Shown here: in pieces, positions 39,157 through 50,948 of the stretch
Layout of the letters: the number at the start of each line of letters is the position of its first letter
How positions within the stretch are numbered: position 1 is the stretch's first letter
Program-made: the position numbers and the translations under genes
Assembly: GCA_022578965.1 (NCBI GenBank)
Contig: MU400669.1
Coordinates: 31,153-95,152 of the forward strand
DNA from: Xylaria sp. FL1777
Lineage: Eukaryota; Ascomycota; Sordariomycetes; Xylariales; Xylariaceae
Reading direction: 5' to 3'
DNA: 64,000 nt
The notes under the pieces: model-generated
Databases searched by the model: none
The model's input: only the letters and a program-made list of their open reading frames with translations
What the model was told of the DNA's origin: nothing

Positions 39157-39442
39157 TAGTTACGGTATAATAACTAATAGCTTTATAGCTTTATGTTTTA
39201 ATGTAGCTAAATAAATGTAGCTATGCTACACTTTAATGTAGCTAAGCTAGTTTATGCATATATATAGACTACTTAATAGTATATAAATTACTTATTAGCT
39301 ATACACACTGTAATTTAGCTACTTAGCTACTTTTTATAAACTACTTTATAGAATAGCTTTTTTTTTCTTTATACTTAGATTTTAATATAAATCTAGCTTT
39401 TTAGATAAAGCTTTGTTTTTTGAGATAGCTTAACGTATAATA
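39157..39442 (+). repeat. Gypsy family 2 3' LTR, RIP-mutated
   Basis: Aligns to 22,356-22,641. Its GC-bearing positions are mostly converted by C-to-T or G-to-A. It ends in TATAATA (CA to TA) followed by the TTATA duplicate and the resumed family-1 LTR. Confidence 0.8.
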
Positions 39443-39443
39443 A

Positions 39444-39958
39444 TTATAAAATAAGCTAATTAAGCTAGTTAAAAAACTAAATATAAAAAAAACATACGTA
39501 AAAAAAGTTTTATTTGTTAAAAAAATATATATTTAAACTATTATAAAAGTTTATTATATAAATTTAATAAACTTAAGCGTTAAGTTTATTAAGCTTTAAA
39601 CTTAATAAACTTAAACGTTAAGTTTATTAAGCTTTAAACTTAAAATAATATAGCGTTAAGTTTATTAAAAAAAGCAACGTTTATAAATTATTATTACTAT
39701 TTTTTTTATTTATATAATTATATATTTTTTATATTTAGTTATTTATTTAGTTTTTAGCTTTTTAGCTATTAATTTTTTATAATTACTAAGCATTAATATA
39801 TTTATTACTTTTAATTTTTTAAAACTTTTATTAATGCATAATAATAAAAGTACTTTAAAAACTTCTTTAATAAACTACTATTAAGGATTTTATTATTACC
39901 TATAAATTAAGACCTTAAAGGCAAACCTATTATATTAATATATAATAAGTTTGTTATA
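39444..39958 (+). repeat. Gypsy family 1 LTR (rest of copy A's 3' LTR)
   Basis: Continues the LTR started at 22,191 and is full-length apart from the displaced first bases. It carries the CTTAATAAACTTAA hairpin units and ends GTTTGTTATA. The following sequence is internal, so this LTR is shared with, or directly abuts, a second truncated element. Confidence 0.85.
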
Positions 39959-41596
39959 AAATGTTAATATATTATAACAAAAAACAAACTAAAGAACTAG
40001 CTTTTAAAAAAAAAAACAAAATTTACTTACTATAATAAAAACAAAATATAAATACTAATATTTTTTAAATTAAAACAAAACAACTAAGCAATAAATTAGA
40101 ATTTAAAAAACTTAGCTTTTTTAAGATTAAAAAAGTTATTTTACTTATTAATTATAAATTATTATTACTAAAAAACATGTAAATTTATTTTGTTTTTTAT
40201 ATTTTTTTATTAAAACTAGTATTTATTAAAACACTTATTAAAATATAACTAAAAATAAAAACAGATTAAAACATTTATAAAGTTAAAAATATACTAAATT
40301 TCTATTAAAACAATAATAATATTAAGTATTTTATTAAATAAAAAAAATATTTATATATTAATAATACTTAAAAACTTAAAAAACACTTAAAAACTGCTAA
40401 AATAATTATAAACTAGTTTTATTATTAATATTTTAATTAGCTAAAACTAAAAGAAAAACATTAATTTTAAATAAAGCGCTTAATGCGTTTTAATTAAACT
40501 TTAAAAAAATAACTAATAATAATTATGCTGCTTTAACGCGCTGTTTTTGTTTTTTAGCTATATAACGTTTTTTTGCTTTAATTTGTTTAAGCTTTTTTAA
40601 ACTATTTAAACTATAAACTATAGCAACAACTATTTTTTTTTGCTATAATTTTTTTTGTTGCTTAAAATAGCAGATTTTTGCATTTATTTTTTTATGCTTT
40701 TTTATTAGCAAGTTTAATTTATTTTTTAGCTTTTTGTACTAAAAAGTAAGCTGTTATATTTGCTTTAAAAACAAACTTCTAGCGTTGCAATTTGCTTGTT
40801 TAGCTATAATACATTTAATATATTAATCGGAGTTAAATTTTAACATTAAACATTTTATGCTATAATAATTGCAATAAAAGCATAAAGCTATTTTAATTAA
40901 TTTTAGTTTAATAAAAAAAAGCAAAGCAAAGTTTTGTTAAGCTTTTTGTTTAAAATGCAACAAGCAAGGTCTTTTAGAAACCTTACTAAACATAATAAGC
41001 ACAAAGAACAAAAAAAAAAAACTTACAAAAAAGAAAATACAGAATTGTTAAAACAACAATTATAGGAGAAAAAAAATAATGTTACGAAATGGGCTAACTA
41101 AGCTAGTTAAAAAGCCAAATATAAAAAAAACATACGTAAAAAGAGTTCTATTTGTTAAAAAAATATATATTTAAACTACTATAAAGGTTTAATGTATAAA
41201 CTTAATAAACTTAAGCGTTAAGTTTATTAAGCTTTAAACTTAACAAACTTAAGCATTAAATTTATTAAGCTTTAAATTTAAAACAATATAGCGTTAAGTT
41301 TATTAAAAAAAGCAACATTTATAAATTATTACTATTATTTTCTTTGTTTATATAATTATATACTTTTTATATTTAGTTATTTACTTAGTTTTTAGCTTTT
41401 TAGCTATTAATTTTTTATAACTACTAAGCATTAATATATTTATTACTTTTAATTCTTTAAGACTTTTATTAATGTACAGTAATAAAAGTACTTCGAAAAC
41501 CTCTTTAACGGACTATTATTAAGGATTCTATTATTACTTGCAAATTAAACCCCTAAAAGCAAACCTGTTATATTAATGTATAATAAGTTCGTTATA
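39959..41596 (+). mobile_element. Gypsy family 1, copy C: 5'-truncated, internal 3' part plus LTR
   Basis: Begins with sequence equivalent to about 12,893 of copy B (end of integrase), continues through the chromodomain-like region (about 40,265-40,400), a purine tract (about 41,063-41,079) and a complete LTR (41,080-41,596). The junction with the preceding LTR shows short homology (ATAAATG), suggesting a deletion between repeats. RIP-mutated throughout. Confidence 0.8.
41080..41596 (+). repeat. Gypsy family 1 LTR, 3' end of copy C
   Basis: 517 bp, TGTTACGAAATGGGC start and TTATA end. It keeps more C and G near its start than the other copies. Both hairpin units are present. Confidence 0.85.
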
Positions 41597-44500
41597 AACA
41601 TTTAATATTAAGCAGCTATTTATTAATAAAATTTAGCTTAACTTAGCTTTAAGTAAAAAAGTTAACATTTTTGCTATTATTACTAAAAAAACTGCTATTT
41701 TTATTATAGCTGCTTATTTATTTTTGCTTAGCTTTTAGCAAAACATTTAAATTAATATAATAAATATAAAGTTATTATTATACTAAAAAAAACTAGTTAT
41801 TTAATGCTGCCTTTATTAACTTATTATAATTAATAATAATAACTTTAAGCTTTTATATAAATGTTTTAATTAAAATTTAACAAATATTTTTAGCAAAAAA
41901 CTAAAAACCTTTTTGCTTTTCGTTATTAATTAAGCTAAACGCTATATTAAAAACTATGCTTAAGCATGTTTAACTAATTGCTTAAAATAAAAAAAGCTTA
42001 AAGCAGTTTATATTATATATATTATTAAAACTAATAACTTTAAAAAATTGCTTTTATATTTCTATATAATATAAAAATATTTATATAAAGCTAATTAAAC
42101 AATTAAGTTCTTTGTTATTTTATTTTATAACATATAAAATTTTCTGCTTATTAAAAAGCTTAATAAAAGCTACAGTTAAATTATAGCTATTTAGTTTTGT
42201 TTAGTTAATATAGTTTTAAGCATTATATATATTTTTTTAAGTAAAAACAGACCTATTATATTGCTTTTTAATTATACTTTAAACATTTTGCGCTTAAATC
42301 TTTATATAATAACTTGCTACTTTAACTGTTTTTTTTATTAGCTTAATAAGTTTTTAATGCAAAAAATATGCAAACAAATTAAAACTTAAGCTATAATTAT
42401 ATTTATAATACTTTATATTGCTAAAAAAACGTAATAATTATATACTTTTTTTTTAAGCTTTTATAATTATAAATTATTTATAACTTAATTTTTGTGATTT
42501 CTATTCGTAAATTTTATTACTTTAAGGTTTCTTAGGCTTGCTATATTTATTATATTAAATAAAAAAGCATATTTTCTGTTTTTTATACAAATAGCTATTT
42601 TTTTTAACTAAACTAAAGCTATTAAATTTAATAAAGTTATTAATATGCTAAAATAACAAATTATTGCTAAAAAATAGTTTGCTTAGTATAAATAAATTCA
42701 AAATAAATTTTAATAAAAAAAACAATTTTAGTAAGCTTAGCAATAAAAAGTCTTAAAAAAAATAAAATACTTTAATTAAAAACAGTTATTAAAACAAAAG
42801 CACTAGCTAATTTTAAAAAAAAGTATGCTTATAAAATAACTTTTTAAACAAGCAAAATAACATTAACTAAAACAAACTTAATATTAACTATATATTATTA
42901 AGAAATAAATATAAAAGTAGTAATTTATATTTGTTTAAATAAAGCAATAAAAAGCTAAATTACTTATATTATTTTTATACTTGTTTATATAACTAAAACA
43001 GTTAAGTAATAAGCTAATAATTTTAACTAACTACGCTGCAAACAATACTAAAAACAGTTTTAAATTTAGCTTAGCTAGCAATTAAAAAGCTTAAGCTTAA
43101 AAAGAATTAAAATAGTTAAGCTGCTTTAAAAAAAAAATTAAAGTTAGCTTTTAGTCCAAAAATTAACGTTTATATAAGCTAAAAAAAGCTAGTACTATTA
43201 ACGTTAGTTTAATTTAAATAAATCGCATTATTACTTTGCATTTTTTATAGTAGTTCGCAAAAACTTTGTGTTTTATAAAAGCAAAAAATAATTAAAAAGG
43301 TTTAAAAATAAGCAGCAAAAATATTTTTAAAAGCATTAGCATTATTAACGCTATAAAAAGCAAACATACTAAAATAGCTACTACTAATAAAAGCAAACAA
43401 GCTTAAAAAAAAGTTATTATTACTAAAAAAATACAAGTAATATAACTAAGCTAAAAAATTAAAAATTATATTTTTGCAAAAGCAGTTTAATAACTTTATA
43501 ACATAGTTAGTTTGCTAGCGTTTTTAACAATAATAAAAATTATTAAAAATAAAAGCATAAGCGTAGCTTTAGTTAAATTATAAAGCTATTATAACACGTA
43601 ATAAAACATTAAACGTTAAAGTTTCTTTAATAATATAGCAAATGTAATATAATAATATAATAGCTATATAAATTAGCATAAAAAAGCAGTACTTAGGTTT
43701 ACTAACAATTTTTTTTTAAGCTAATAAAAACCCAAGAAAAGTTATGTTTATATAAAGTTATGCTTATGTAGCAATTTTTTATGCTTATGTAGCAATTGCC
43801 TTAAAAAAAACTAAGTTTATTTTTTTAGTAAAATGTTTTAAAAGCATGTTTAAACGTAGTTTTTTATAGCGCAAAAAGCAGTTTAAACTGCAATATTAAA
43901 TCTTTTGCTTTTAAAAGCAAGCTTTTAATACTATATTTATATAAAAACCTTTTATTAAAGCAATATTTTTTAAAATAAATGTTTTTATATTTTTGCTTTA
44001 AAAGCTTGCTTATATATTTTTTATAATTTTTATGCTTTTGCTAAAAATAAAAAAGCTTATAGTTTTTGCATTAATGCTTTTATTATTTTTAGCTAACATA
44101 AAAAAACTTAATATTAATAAATTTTTATTATTAATTATATATAAAGTTTTATAATTATTAAATATAATATTATAATAAAGCAAATAAAATATATATTTAA
44201 GTATTATATATACTTTTTAGTTTAAAAATTTTTTTTAAAGTAGTTTTTAATTAATTATAATATATGTTATGTTTAAATTAAGCTATTAATTATTAGCTAA
44301 GCAGTTTTAGCTTTTAAACTTTTATAAAATATGCTAGCTTTTAATATTAATTTTATTATATAAGCTTAATTAGCATAAAAAACTATAGCATGTTTTAATT
44401 TTATTAATTACTTTAAGTATTATTTTTTTAATTAGCTTATTAAAAAAACTTATAATTGCTTTTTAAAAGCGCTTATATATATAAAGCTATTAGTAGTATA

Positions 44501-45790
44501 TTTAAGAAAACTTTATTAAACAAAAATATAAGTATTTTTAGTTATTTAATTAGCTTTTTTTAAGCTTTTTATGCTTATTTAAAAACTTATTTAGCTGCTT
44601 TTTTGCTTAGTTTAACGTTTTACTTTTTAGCGTTAAATAAAGCTTAGTGCTTTTTTGCTTGCTTTATATAATTTTAGTATTAACTATACAAAAAAAAAGC
44701 TTTTTATATTGCTTTAAAGTAATAAGTTTTTTTTTTAGTTTTTTGTTTTTTATAAGTTTAATAATTTAATAATTAGCTTACTTTTAAGCAAAGTAAGCTT
44801 TTATAGCATTAAAAAAATTAATTAATATAAGTACTTTTTTAATTTTTAGAAAATTTAAAACTTTAGCTTATAAAAACGCTTAATGTTATAAAATATACTA
44901 TATTTTTAGCTTAATGCTTTTTTTTTTAGCTTATTAAAGCATTTTTTAATATTTTACTTAAGTTATAGTTTAAATAGTTAACTTTATAAATGCTAAAAGT
45001 TTTTTTAAAGCTTTTATAAAAAACTATAAGTTAATTATATTAATAATTATAAGCTTTATAATAATAATACTTATAATTGCTAAGTTTATTATTTTATTAA
45101 CTTATTTAAAAATAGCTATTTAAACTAAAGTTTTAGCTATATATATATAAAGCAAGTTATTTAAAGCTTTTATAATTGCTTTATTGCTAAGCTATATAAG
45201 TACTGCTATATTAGCTTAAATTACTTAAGCTTTTTTTTTAGCAATATATTTAACATTAGTTTTTATAAGCACTTTAAACATTTTATTAAGCATATAATTA
45301 ACATTTATTGCGTTAAAATTAACTAAATGCTATATTTTATGCAATATATAATAAAACTATAGTTTATTAAACTAACTAAAAAAGTTTTATTAATTATAAA
45401 GCATAATATTTATAGCAACTAAATTACTAAAGCTTATATTAAGCATAATAATTATAATAAGCTTATAAAAATATAATTAAATAATTGTTTAAATAAATAT
45501 AAGTATAAAAATAAAGCTATAAAAAAAAAGTAAAATCTTAAAAACTTTATTTAGCTAATTGTTTTAAATATTTATAAAATACTAGTTTTAAGCAAACTAA
45601 GCTTATAATTATTATATTTAAATATATAAACGCTTAATTATATAAAAGTTAACTAGTACACTTTTTAAAAAAGCTTATAAAAACAGTTTTTAAAAGATTT
45701 AAGTCTTAAAAGCTAGCTAATATAAAACAAATAAAAAAATCATAATATATATAAGCTTATTAAGCTAGTAGTTTAGCTAAGCTAGTATTT
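41597..45790. other. AT-rich RIP-type DNA, unassigned
   Basis: Same composition and word use as the nested elements, but no LTR pair, domain or target duplication was identified. A 16-base unit TGCTTATGTAGCAATT occurs twice (43,761-43,776 and 43,782-43,797). The block ends abruptly near 45,790 at normal-composition DNA. Confidence 0.5.
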
Positions 45791-46059
45791 ACTTTAACGT
45801 AACAGATATATTCTTTCATATCTCTTTTTCGGGGTTTGTGTTAAGTGGTGAAATCGTTTGTTAACCATAGAATGACTAAGAGGTTCTCTACGTACCTTTC
45901 CGATGGCATGAATTATTAAATCATTATTCAAACATCCTGTCTAGGAATAGACTCATTATGAATCCTCGTAGTTTAAACGTTTTTAGGAAGGTATGCAGAA
46001 GCATGTCAAGACGGCCTGGCCGACTATTGACAACGGTATAGACACTGGTACAACGGCTT

Positions 46060-46317
46060 TTAGCTGCATATTGCAACCCAACCTACCGTCAAGGTGAATA
46101 GTACCAAACTGTATAGTGGACACAGGCTATTCCCTCTTTGCATCCAGAATTTAAAGAAATAGCTAGTAGTTACAGTCATGGCATATAACGTACCGACGAG
46201 GTCCGAAGTACGAAGCCGGGGCCACGGATAGTAAGCAGCTCCGTTGGGTGAAAGTGTGTCTGTCGAAGCATCGGCGATGCCTTCGATTAAGGGGACAAGA
46301 TAGGGCCAGACTGCCAT
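46060..46317 (-). CDS. Possible small membrane protein, 85 residues
   Basis: An ATG-started frame with a Pro/Trp-rich N-terminus (VWPYLVPLIEGIADAS), the run AAYYPWPRLRTSD near residues 28-40, and two moderately hydrophobic stretches (about 41-55 and 68-84). I do not recognise it. It may be a real small gene, one exon of a larger broken gene, or chance. It sits 270 bases from the RIP block, a place where gene remnants are common. No intron partner was found on either side. Confidence 0.25.
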   Translation of the reverse strand: MAVWPYLVPLIEGIADASTDTLSPNGAAYYPWPRLRTSDLVGTLYAMTVTTSYFFKFWMQRGNSLCPLYSLVLFTLTVGWVAICS

Positions 46318-46996
46318 TGCTTCAACTGAGAAATTTCAAAATGCGAGGTAGGTCCAAATATCACAAATGAGAACTATTGTGACCTTCGCATTCTATTCAA
46401 GTTGCGTGATATATATCACATAGGCTGTATTGAGTGTAACTAAATTCATTTACGTATTGGTTTGATAGATGAGTATTATAGTATTCTTCTTCTTATCTTT
46501 TGGTCTCGCTGATTTTAACTTTTAGCTGCTTGACACATCAAGCAGAAGCAATTCCAAATAACACACGAATGAAAAGAAGTTACAATCTTAACAATTCTAA
46601 GTCTAACTCGGGTGTTTCCAGGGAGAATATAGGAGTGTGCTGATCAATACCTCATTTAAGCTGGTGCAGCTTTCCAGCTGCACCCTTGCATACTGAACAC
46701 GTCTAATATTGACGACGGATACTTCGCACTGCATCCCTAAGTGCATTAGATCGCTGCATTTGATAGTCAGTCACGGAATGCTCAAAAGGGGAGACCGGAA
46801 GATAGCGCGAGTTGCTTACTTTACTATTTCCTTGACGTGTCGGAATCCTTCGACTAGAAACGATTCTTCGACAAGAAACGACCTCCAATGCTGCAAACCT
46901 ATTCACTTATAGTCATGTGAGTATGGTAGCTTCATATAGATACTATTTAGTGTTAATTCTGGTTAGTTAGTACAAATCGAAAAGCTTGAGACTTAA

Positions 46997-47134
46997 TGTC
47001 ATGGGCTAGGTCAGGTCTAGCCAATTGTGTAAGGTTAACCGGTCTTAACTAGTTAACTGGCGTATATATAGCTGTTCGGTAATAAATAATTCGCTAGTTG
47101 TTTTATCTTTCCTCTATGTGTATTTTTATTAACA
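46997..47134 (+). repeat. Possible solo LTR
   Basis: Has the outline of a short fungal LTR: TGTCATGGG start, a TATA-like box GTATATATAGC (about 47,062), an AATAAATAA signal (about 47,081) followed by a T-rich stretch, and a TTAACA end. No target duplication and no second copy in the window, so the call is tentative. Confidence 0.35.
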
Positions 47135-48389
47135 GCACGTTTTGCCTTCTAGTCGTTAGACTGCCCGTGATAGTAGAGAGCCCAAGAGGGACTTATACTA
47201 CAACGGGGAGCTTAAATTATACATGAATGATAAATAATATTTTGTGTTAAAGGTCATTTCACATCCTAGAAATCTTCTGAAATGAAACGTGAATGTATTT
47301 CTATATGGACCACACACTATCGAACTTTAAAACTTAGCGTGACCACCAATATGTCTTAACTTGGAGCAAGGGCAGAATATTTTGACAGTGAAAGCCCGAG
47401 ACACCATATAGTTCCTGTACTAATGACTGAGACTATTTCGTTGCGTATGAAGTGTATGACAGTTATAGTGATGCAGAGTGGTGTGAATGGCTATATTGAA
47501 TTAGCCCCCTTGTGACTGAGTGCGCTTAGGGTACTTCTTGCGATGCTTTTGACTTTACTATACACGAACAAGTTAAGTTCATTTGAGTTAATTTCTTCAA
47601 TTGCATTTTGTATAATTGTTTTCTCTCTTATGCGTAAATTGTTTAGGTATATTAACGCAGAGTAGTTAAAGCAAACTAGCCCCTGAGTAACTCGTGGGCT
47701 TAGTTATACTCCAAATAATGTAGGGTTATGTTCTTTACTTTTTTGCAATAGGCTTTTTTATGAAAAAAAAACAGCAGCTTTAGCTTTAATTAATCCTGTT
47801 TTATTAGATCATTTAATCTCCCACGTAATAATTACGCAGATATACTCAACATACGTTGTAGCCTGTCTCCTCGTAAACGTGACTAGGGCTATCCCCCTGG
47901 GTTGTCCCATTCCATTTCAGAAGCATTATTCGCACTACGTTATTTGACATTCAACATCTATAATTCCTTCTTCCATAAGATGTTTAATCATTAATGATCA
48001 AATTATCTTGCTGGCATTATCTAGTAAAAACCTAACGCCGCCTTGACTGCCACGAGGGTATTGTCCCGGAGTGGATAAATAGCCCTAGTAGTCACATAGC
48101 AGGTGGGTTGAAAGGGGTCAGTAGCCATATTGGGTGTGTAGGTTGGTCAATTGGCCCCTAGGGCTTCCTAATAGCAGTTGGTGGGAATAGCCCATATATA
48201 TACACCAGCCCACTATATAGACCCTAGGGGTCTATATGTGATTATATGACCTGACACTAACTGACAACTATGCAAAACTTTAAGTATTACGATTATGCGT
48301 AACATGATTGAATTTTAATTTTCTCGTAAGCCCGAATCCTGCCCACATCAGGGGTTCGTAAAAAGCCGCGGAATCATCTAATGCCCGAC

Positions 48390-49042
48390 TTAAGCACAGA
48401 GGGTGGCTGTTAGATTGACGGGTTGCGGGCAACCAAACACCTTCTTCATTGATGGGGTAGAGTAGCAGCCAGCGTCACCAGCTGCGCAGTCGAAAACCTG
48501 GCAACCCTCACCCGGAGTCAAGATATTATGGGAACCGGCGAAGGGGTTTCCATATTGCCTGTTAGAACGTTAGTGGCTAAAAGAATTGGACGGTCAATAG
48601 CAATCAGGGCAACTCACGTGCTAAACTCGTCTATGAGAAACATTGTGTCAGCTTGGGTACCACAAAATACACGAGGGCGGATGCAAGAATGCACTTACAA
48701 TAAGCGTAATCCGGGTTTGAGCTGAAAGAGTAGCCGAAGAAAAGTGGACCACTGAGAGTCTTGGTGGTCGCGATCTTAATGGTCTACATGTTTGATCCGT
48801 GGTTAGCTTACTCTGTTTCAACGAAGTTGCTGCTGGGGGAGACGAACGGAGCCGGATGGACGGAAGTTCTCTGAGAACGAATTTCCCGGCGTCAAGGTTG
48901 TCAGGGGACCAGCGGCGCTGCCATCATATGGAAATGACTGGACATAGACGGTGGACTGGCAGGAATTCTTTACAACAGCCTGCTGGGCAGACACGCCAGA
49001 GGCGAGAAGGGCAGCGCCAATGATTGTGCTAAGGAGCTGCAT
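48390..49042 (-). CDS. Secreted BYS1-domain (thaumatin-like antigen) protein
   Basis: Four exons on the minus strand: 49,042-48,848, 48,783-48,699, 48,630-48,618 and 48,558-48,390. Introns of 64, 68 and 59 bases have GT...AG ends and all phases agree, giving 153 residues. The start is the ATG before a classic signal peptide (MQLLSTIIGAALLASGVSA, residues 1-19); an in-frame ATG upstream would bury it. The mature part carries the BYS1 pattern: AVVKNSCQSTVYV, GPLTTLTPG, TIKI, then YYEFSTQYGNPFAG and a Cys-rich tail (CQVFDCAAGDAGCY...CPQPVNLTATLC). BYS1 proteins are small extracellular fungal proteins, named from a yeast-phase-specific Blastomyces protein. Their biochemical role is unsettled, and an effector-like or wall role is inference. 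The gene looks intact. Confidence 0.9.
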
Positions 49043-49887
49043 TTTATCGATGAAGTGAGGGTCGGTAGTGAGCTTATATTGAGGTCGATTGTGTTGTTCG
49101 TGGTTTTGTAGTGAAGATAGAATTAAGTTGAGGAGAGTGAACGGCATTCTACTCTTATATACATATATATGTCTACTGACTTGCACATCTTGGCATAAGG
49201 GTCGCTGTTAGCATCGTTACACCATGTCAGGTTACTGTCGTATGTGTCTGTGTGTAGTCTCGGCTGTACCGGGCGTAGATGATGCTACTCTCAGATGTGG
49301 AGAATATTATGTCATTCCCAAGATCATCAATACGAGCCTCAATATTCGTATTACCTTGACACGAGGGAGCCGGAGGGGCATCCGGCAGGGGCCGTGATCG
49401 ACAGTGCCTATCGCTAAATAGTTCCGCCCTTGCAACCCCGCATAGCAATCCCAGGAATGGGACCTTACTCTCCACTTAAAGACATATTCTCACCGCTGAA
49501 GTCGGTTAATATTTGATATCCTATCGTATTGCGCTGTCATAAGACATTACAAGAGCTGGTAGGTATTATAGTTCTACCGCATCGTACAGTTACTTGTTAT
49601 ACTAAGCTTATTATATGCTACCTAGAGCTTGACCACGCGATTTAGCTTATACACTTTCTTTTAGGTAACGCAAACATAAAACAGTAGTAGCTCGATTTAG
49701 CCACTCCTGCATTTTGGGTTACCTTTGGAGGTGCTGGTTCATATGCTGTGATTATTTCTGCCTAATTTTATGTCGCAAGACGGGAATACTTTTCAGCACC
49801 TTCATTTTGATAACTACTTATTAAACAGTATTAACACTTTGAAAATCAAATAAGAGAAATGATTTAACGAGCACGTTCGGTTTTAAG
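49043..49887. other. Upstream region of the BYS1 gene and spacer
   Basis: The 150 bases upstream of the BYS1 start hold a TATA-like ATATACATATATATG stretch (about 49,157-49,170). The rest shows no gene: the frame at 49,227-49,475 (minus) begins only at GTG and has no recognisable features. Confidence 0.4.
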
Positions 49888-50331
49888 ATGTTACCTGGAG
49901 TTGTTATTTTACTAATGGGAGATCAAACTAGGGTGACAAGGTTTAACTTGGAGTTCGTAACTATTACAACATTTGCGTTGCTAATTAGACAACCAAGCAA
50001 CCAATTCTGCCCATGTGGGCTAACTCTGTACTGGGGCCATGTCGCTTTGCGACACGATCATTCATTGCGCCACTTTTCGCTTGGCATGGTTCCGACATCA
50101 CCCCAGTATACCCGACTCTACGCAGTAGTATATTGGGGAACCGAGACGCCCTTAACCCAATTACATATTAACCATTATCTCAACAGTAAGGGAAGTCTCT
50201 GGGTCAGGTACGGTATGGACAATAGTCTTGATAGTAGGTCTTATACAAGACTAAAGCTTGGAGAAGTAAGAGTCCGAGATGAGACAGTTCCGGGGAACGT
50301 AATCATGAAGGTAGATACAGTAGGTATGTAA
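49888..50331 (+). CDS. Unrecognised open frame, 147 residues
   Basis: ATG-started uninterrupted frame with a hydrophobic N-terminus (LPGVVILLMG) but no clean signal peptide, four or five His residues in a WGHVALRHDHSLRHF stretch (about 49-63), and no family I can name. The flanking DNA is gene-poor and codon use is unremarkable. It could be chance. Confidence 0.2.
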   Translation: MLPGVVILLMGDQTRVTRFNLEFVTITTFALLIRQPSNQFCPCGLTLYWGHVALRHDHSLRHFSLGMVPTSPQYTRLYAVVYWGTETPLTQLHINHYLNSKGSLWVRYGMDNSLDSRSYTRLKLGEVRVRDETVPGNVIMKVDTVGM

Positions 50332-50948
50332 GCGTGTCCGTACTTCAGTAGGCAAATAGTACCATATAAGCCAATGGTATCAAATACCTATGACAGGCTA
50401 TCCTCTCTAAAAGGATGTGGAATAAGTGATGTACACAGTATATGTATTGGAACGAGATGGGTCTTGGCTAGCAACTCCTTGTCATTTGCTTTTACGTAGG
50501 ATATTTTGGGTTAGCATATTTTGAAAATTCAGCCAGTAGGTGTTTAGTACTGCCTGGCAGCTAAAAGACTCGTAAATAGGACTAATTAACTAAACTAGGT
50601 CTATTACATAAGTATTACAGCAGCACATTCTATTAACTTAGAGTAGGTACCTTATAAGAAACTTAGCCACACATACTAGCCACATACACCTCAGTCAAGC
50701 TAATATGAGTTAGCAATACAGTTCAATTGTAATTAATTAGCCATATTAATGAAAGCTTCAGCTGTAGGCAGCTGTCGGACAGCTGAAATCTAAATTTAGA
50801 GAAATACGCTAGCCCAAAACATCCATTTTGACTAAGCCACCATAGCCACAATACCTATGGCTAGACGGTAACGCAATAGCAACAGGGTCAGGTATCTAAC
50901 CTAATCTATGCATCTGACCTCCTACCATATACCTACCTAGGTAGATAA
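50332..50948. other. Intergenic region
   Basis: No gene. It contains a 20-base word CTAAGCCACCATAGCCACAA (50,832-50,851) shared exactly with the insert at 36,298-36,502, and clustered CAGCTG motifs at about 50,759-50,785. Confidence 0.4.

Larger units (their letters stand above)
22198..39443 (+). mobile_element. Ty3/gypsy family 2, with nested insertions
   Basis: The block splits the family-1 LTR and is flanked by TTACA (22,193-22,197) and TTATA (39,444-39,448), equal except for one C/T change. Direct repeats of about 285 bp (22,356-22,641 and 39,157-39,442) are its LTRs. An AAGGGGGGGGG tract at 39,147-39,156 is a clear polypurine primer site before the 3' LTR. Gag lies at the left, then a nested minus-strand gypsy element, then reverse transcriptase and RNase H. 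The extra 158 bp between the target duplication and the 5' LTR (22,198-22,355) is unexplained. Without nested DNA the element is about 7 kb. Confidence 0.75.
45791..48389. other. Intergenic region at the edge of the AT block
   Basis: Normal composition begins within a few tens of bases. Two candidate items are listed separately (an 85-residue frame and a possible solo LTR). Also seen: a 9-base perfect hairpin GGTGCAGCT-TTCC-AGCTGCACC (46,663-46,684) and a palindrome around CCCTAGGGG (about 48,212-48,238). No convincing gene. Confidence 0.5.

Noticed and set aside
1..45790. Mitochondrial DNA as the explanation for the AT-rich block
   Set aside because: It contains nested nuclear LTR retrotransposons with target duplications and RIP-type transitions, and no mitochondrial genes.
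49227..49475. 82-residue minus-strand frame
   Set aside because: Begins at GTG, low-quality composition, and no family, signal or splice partner.
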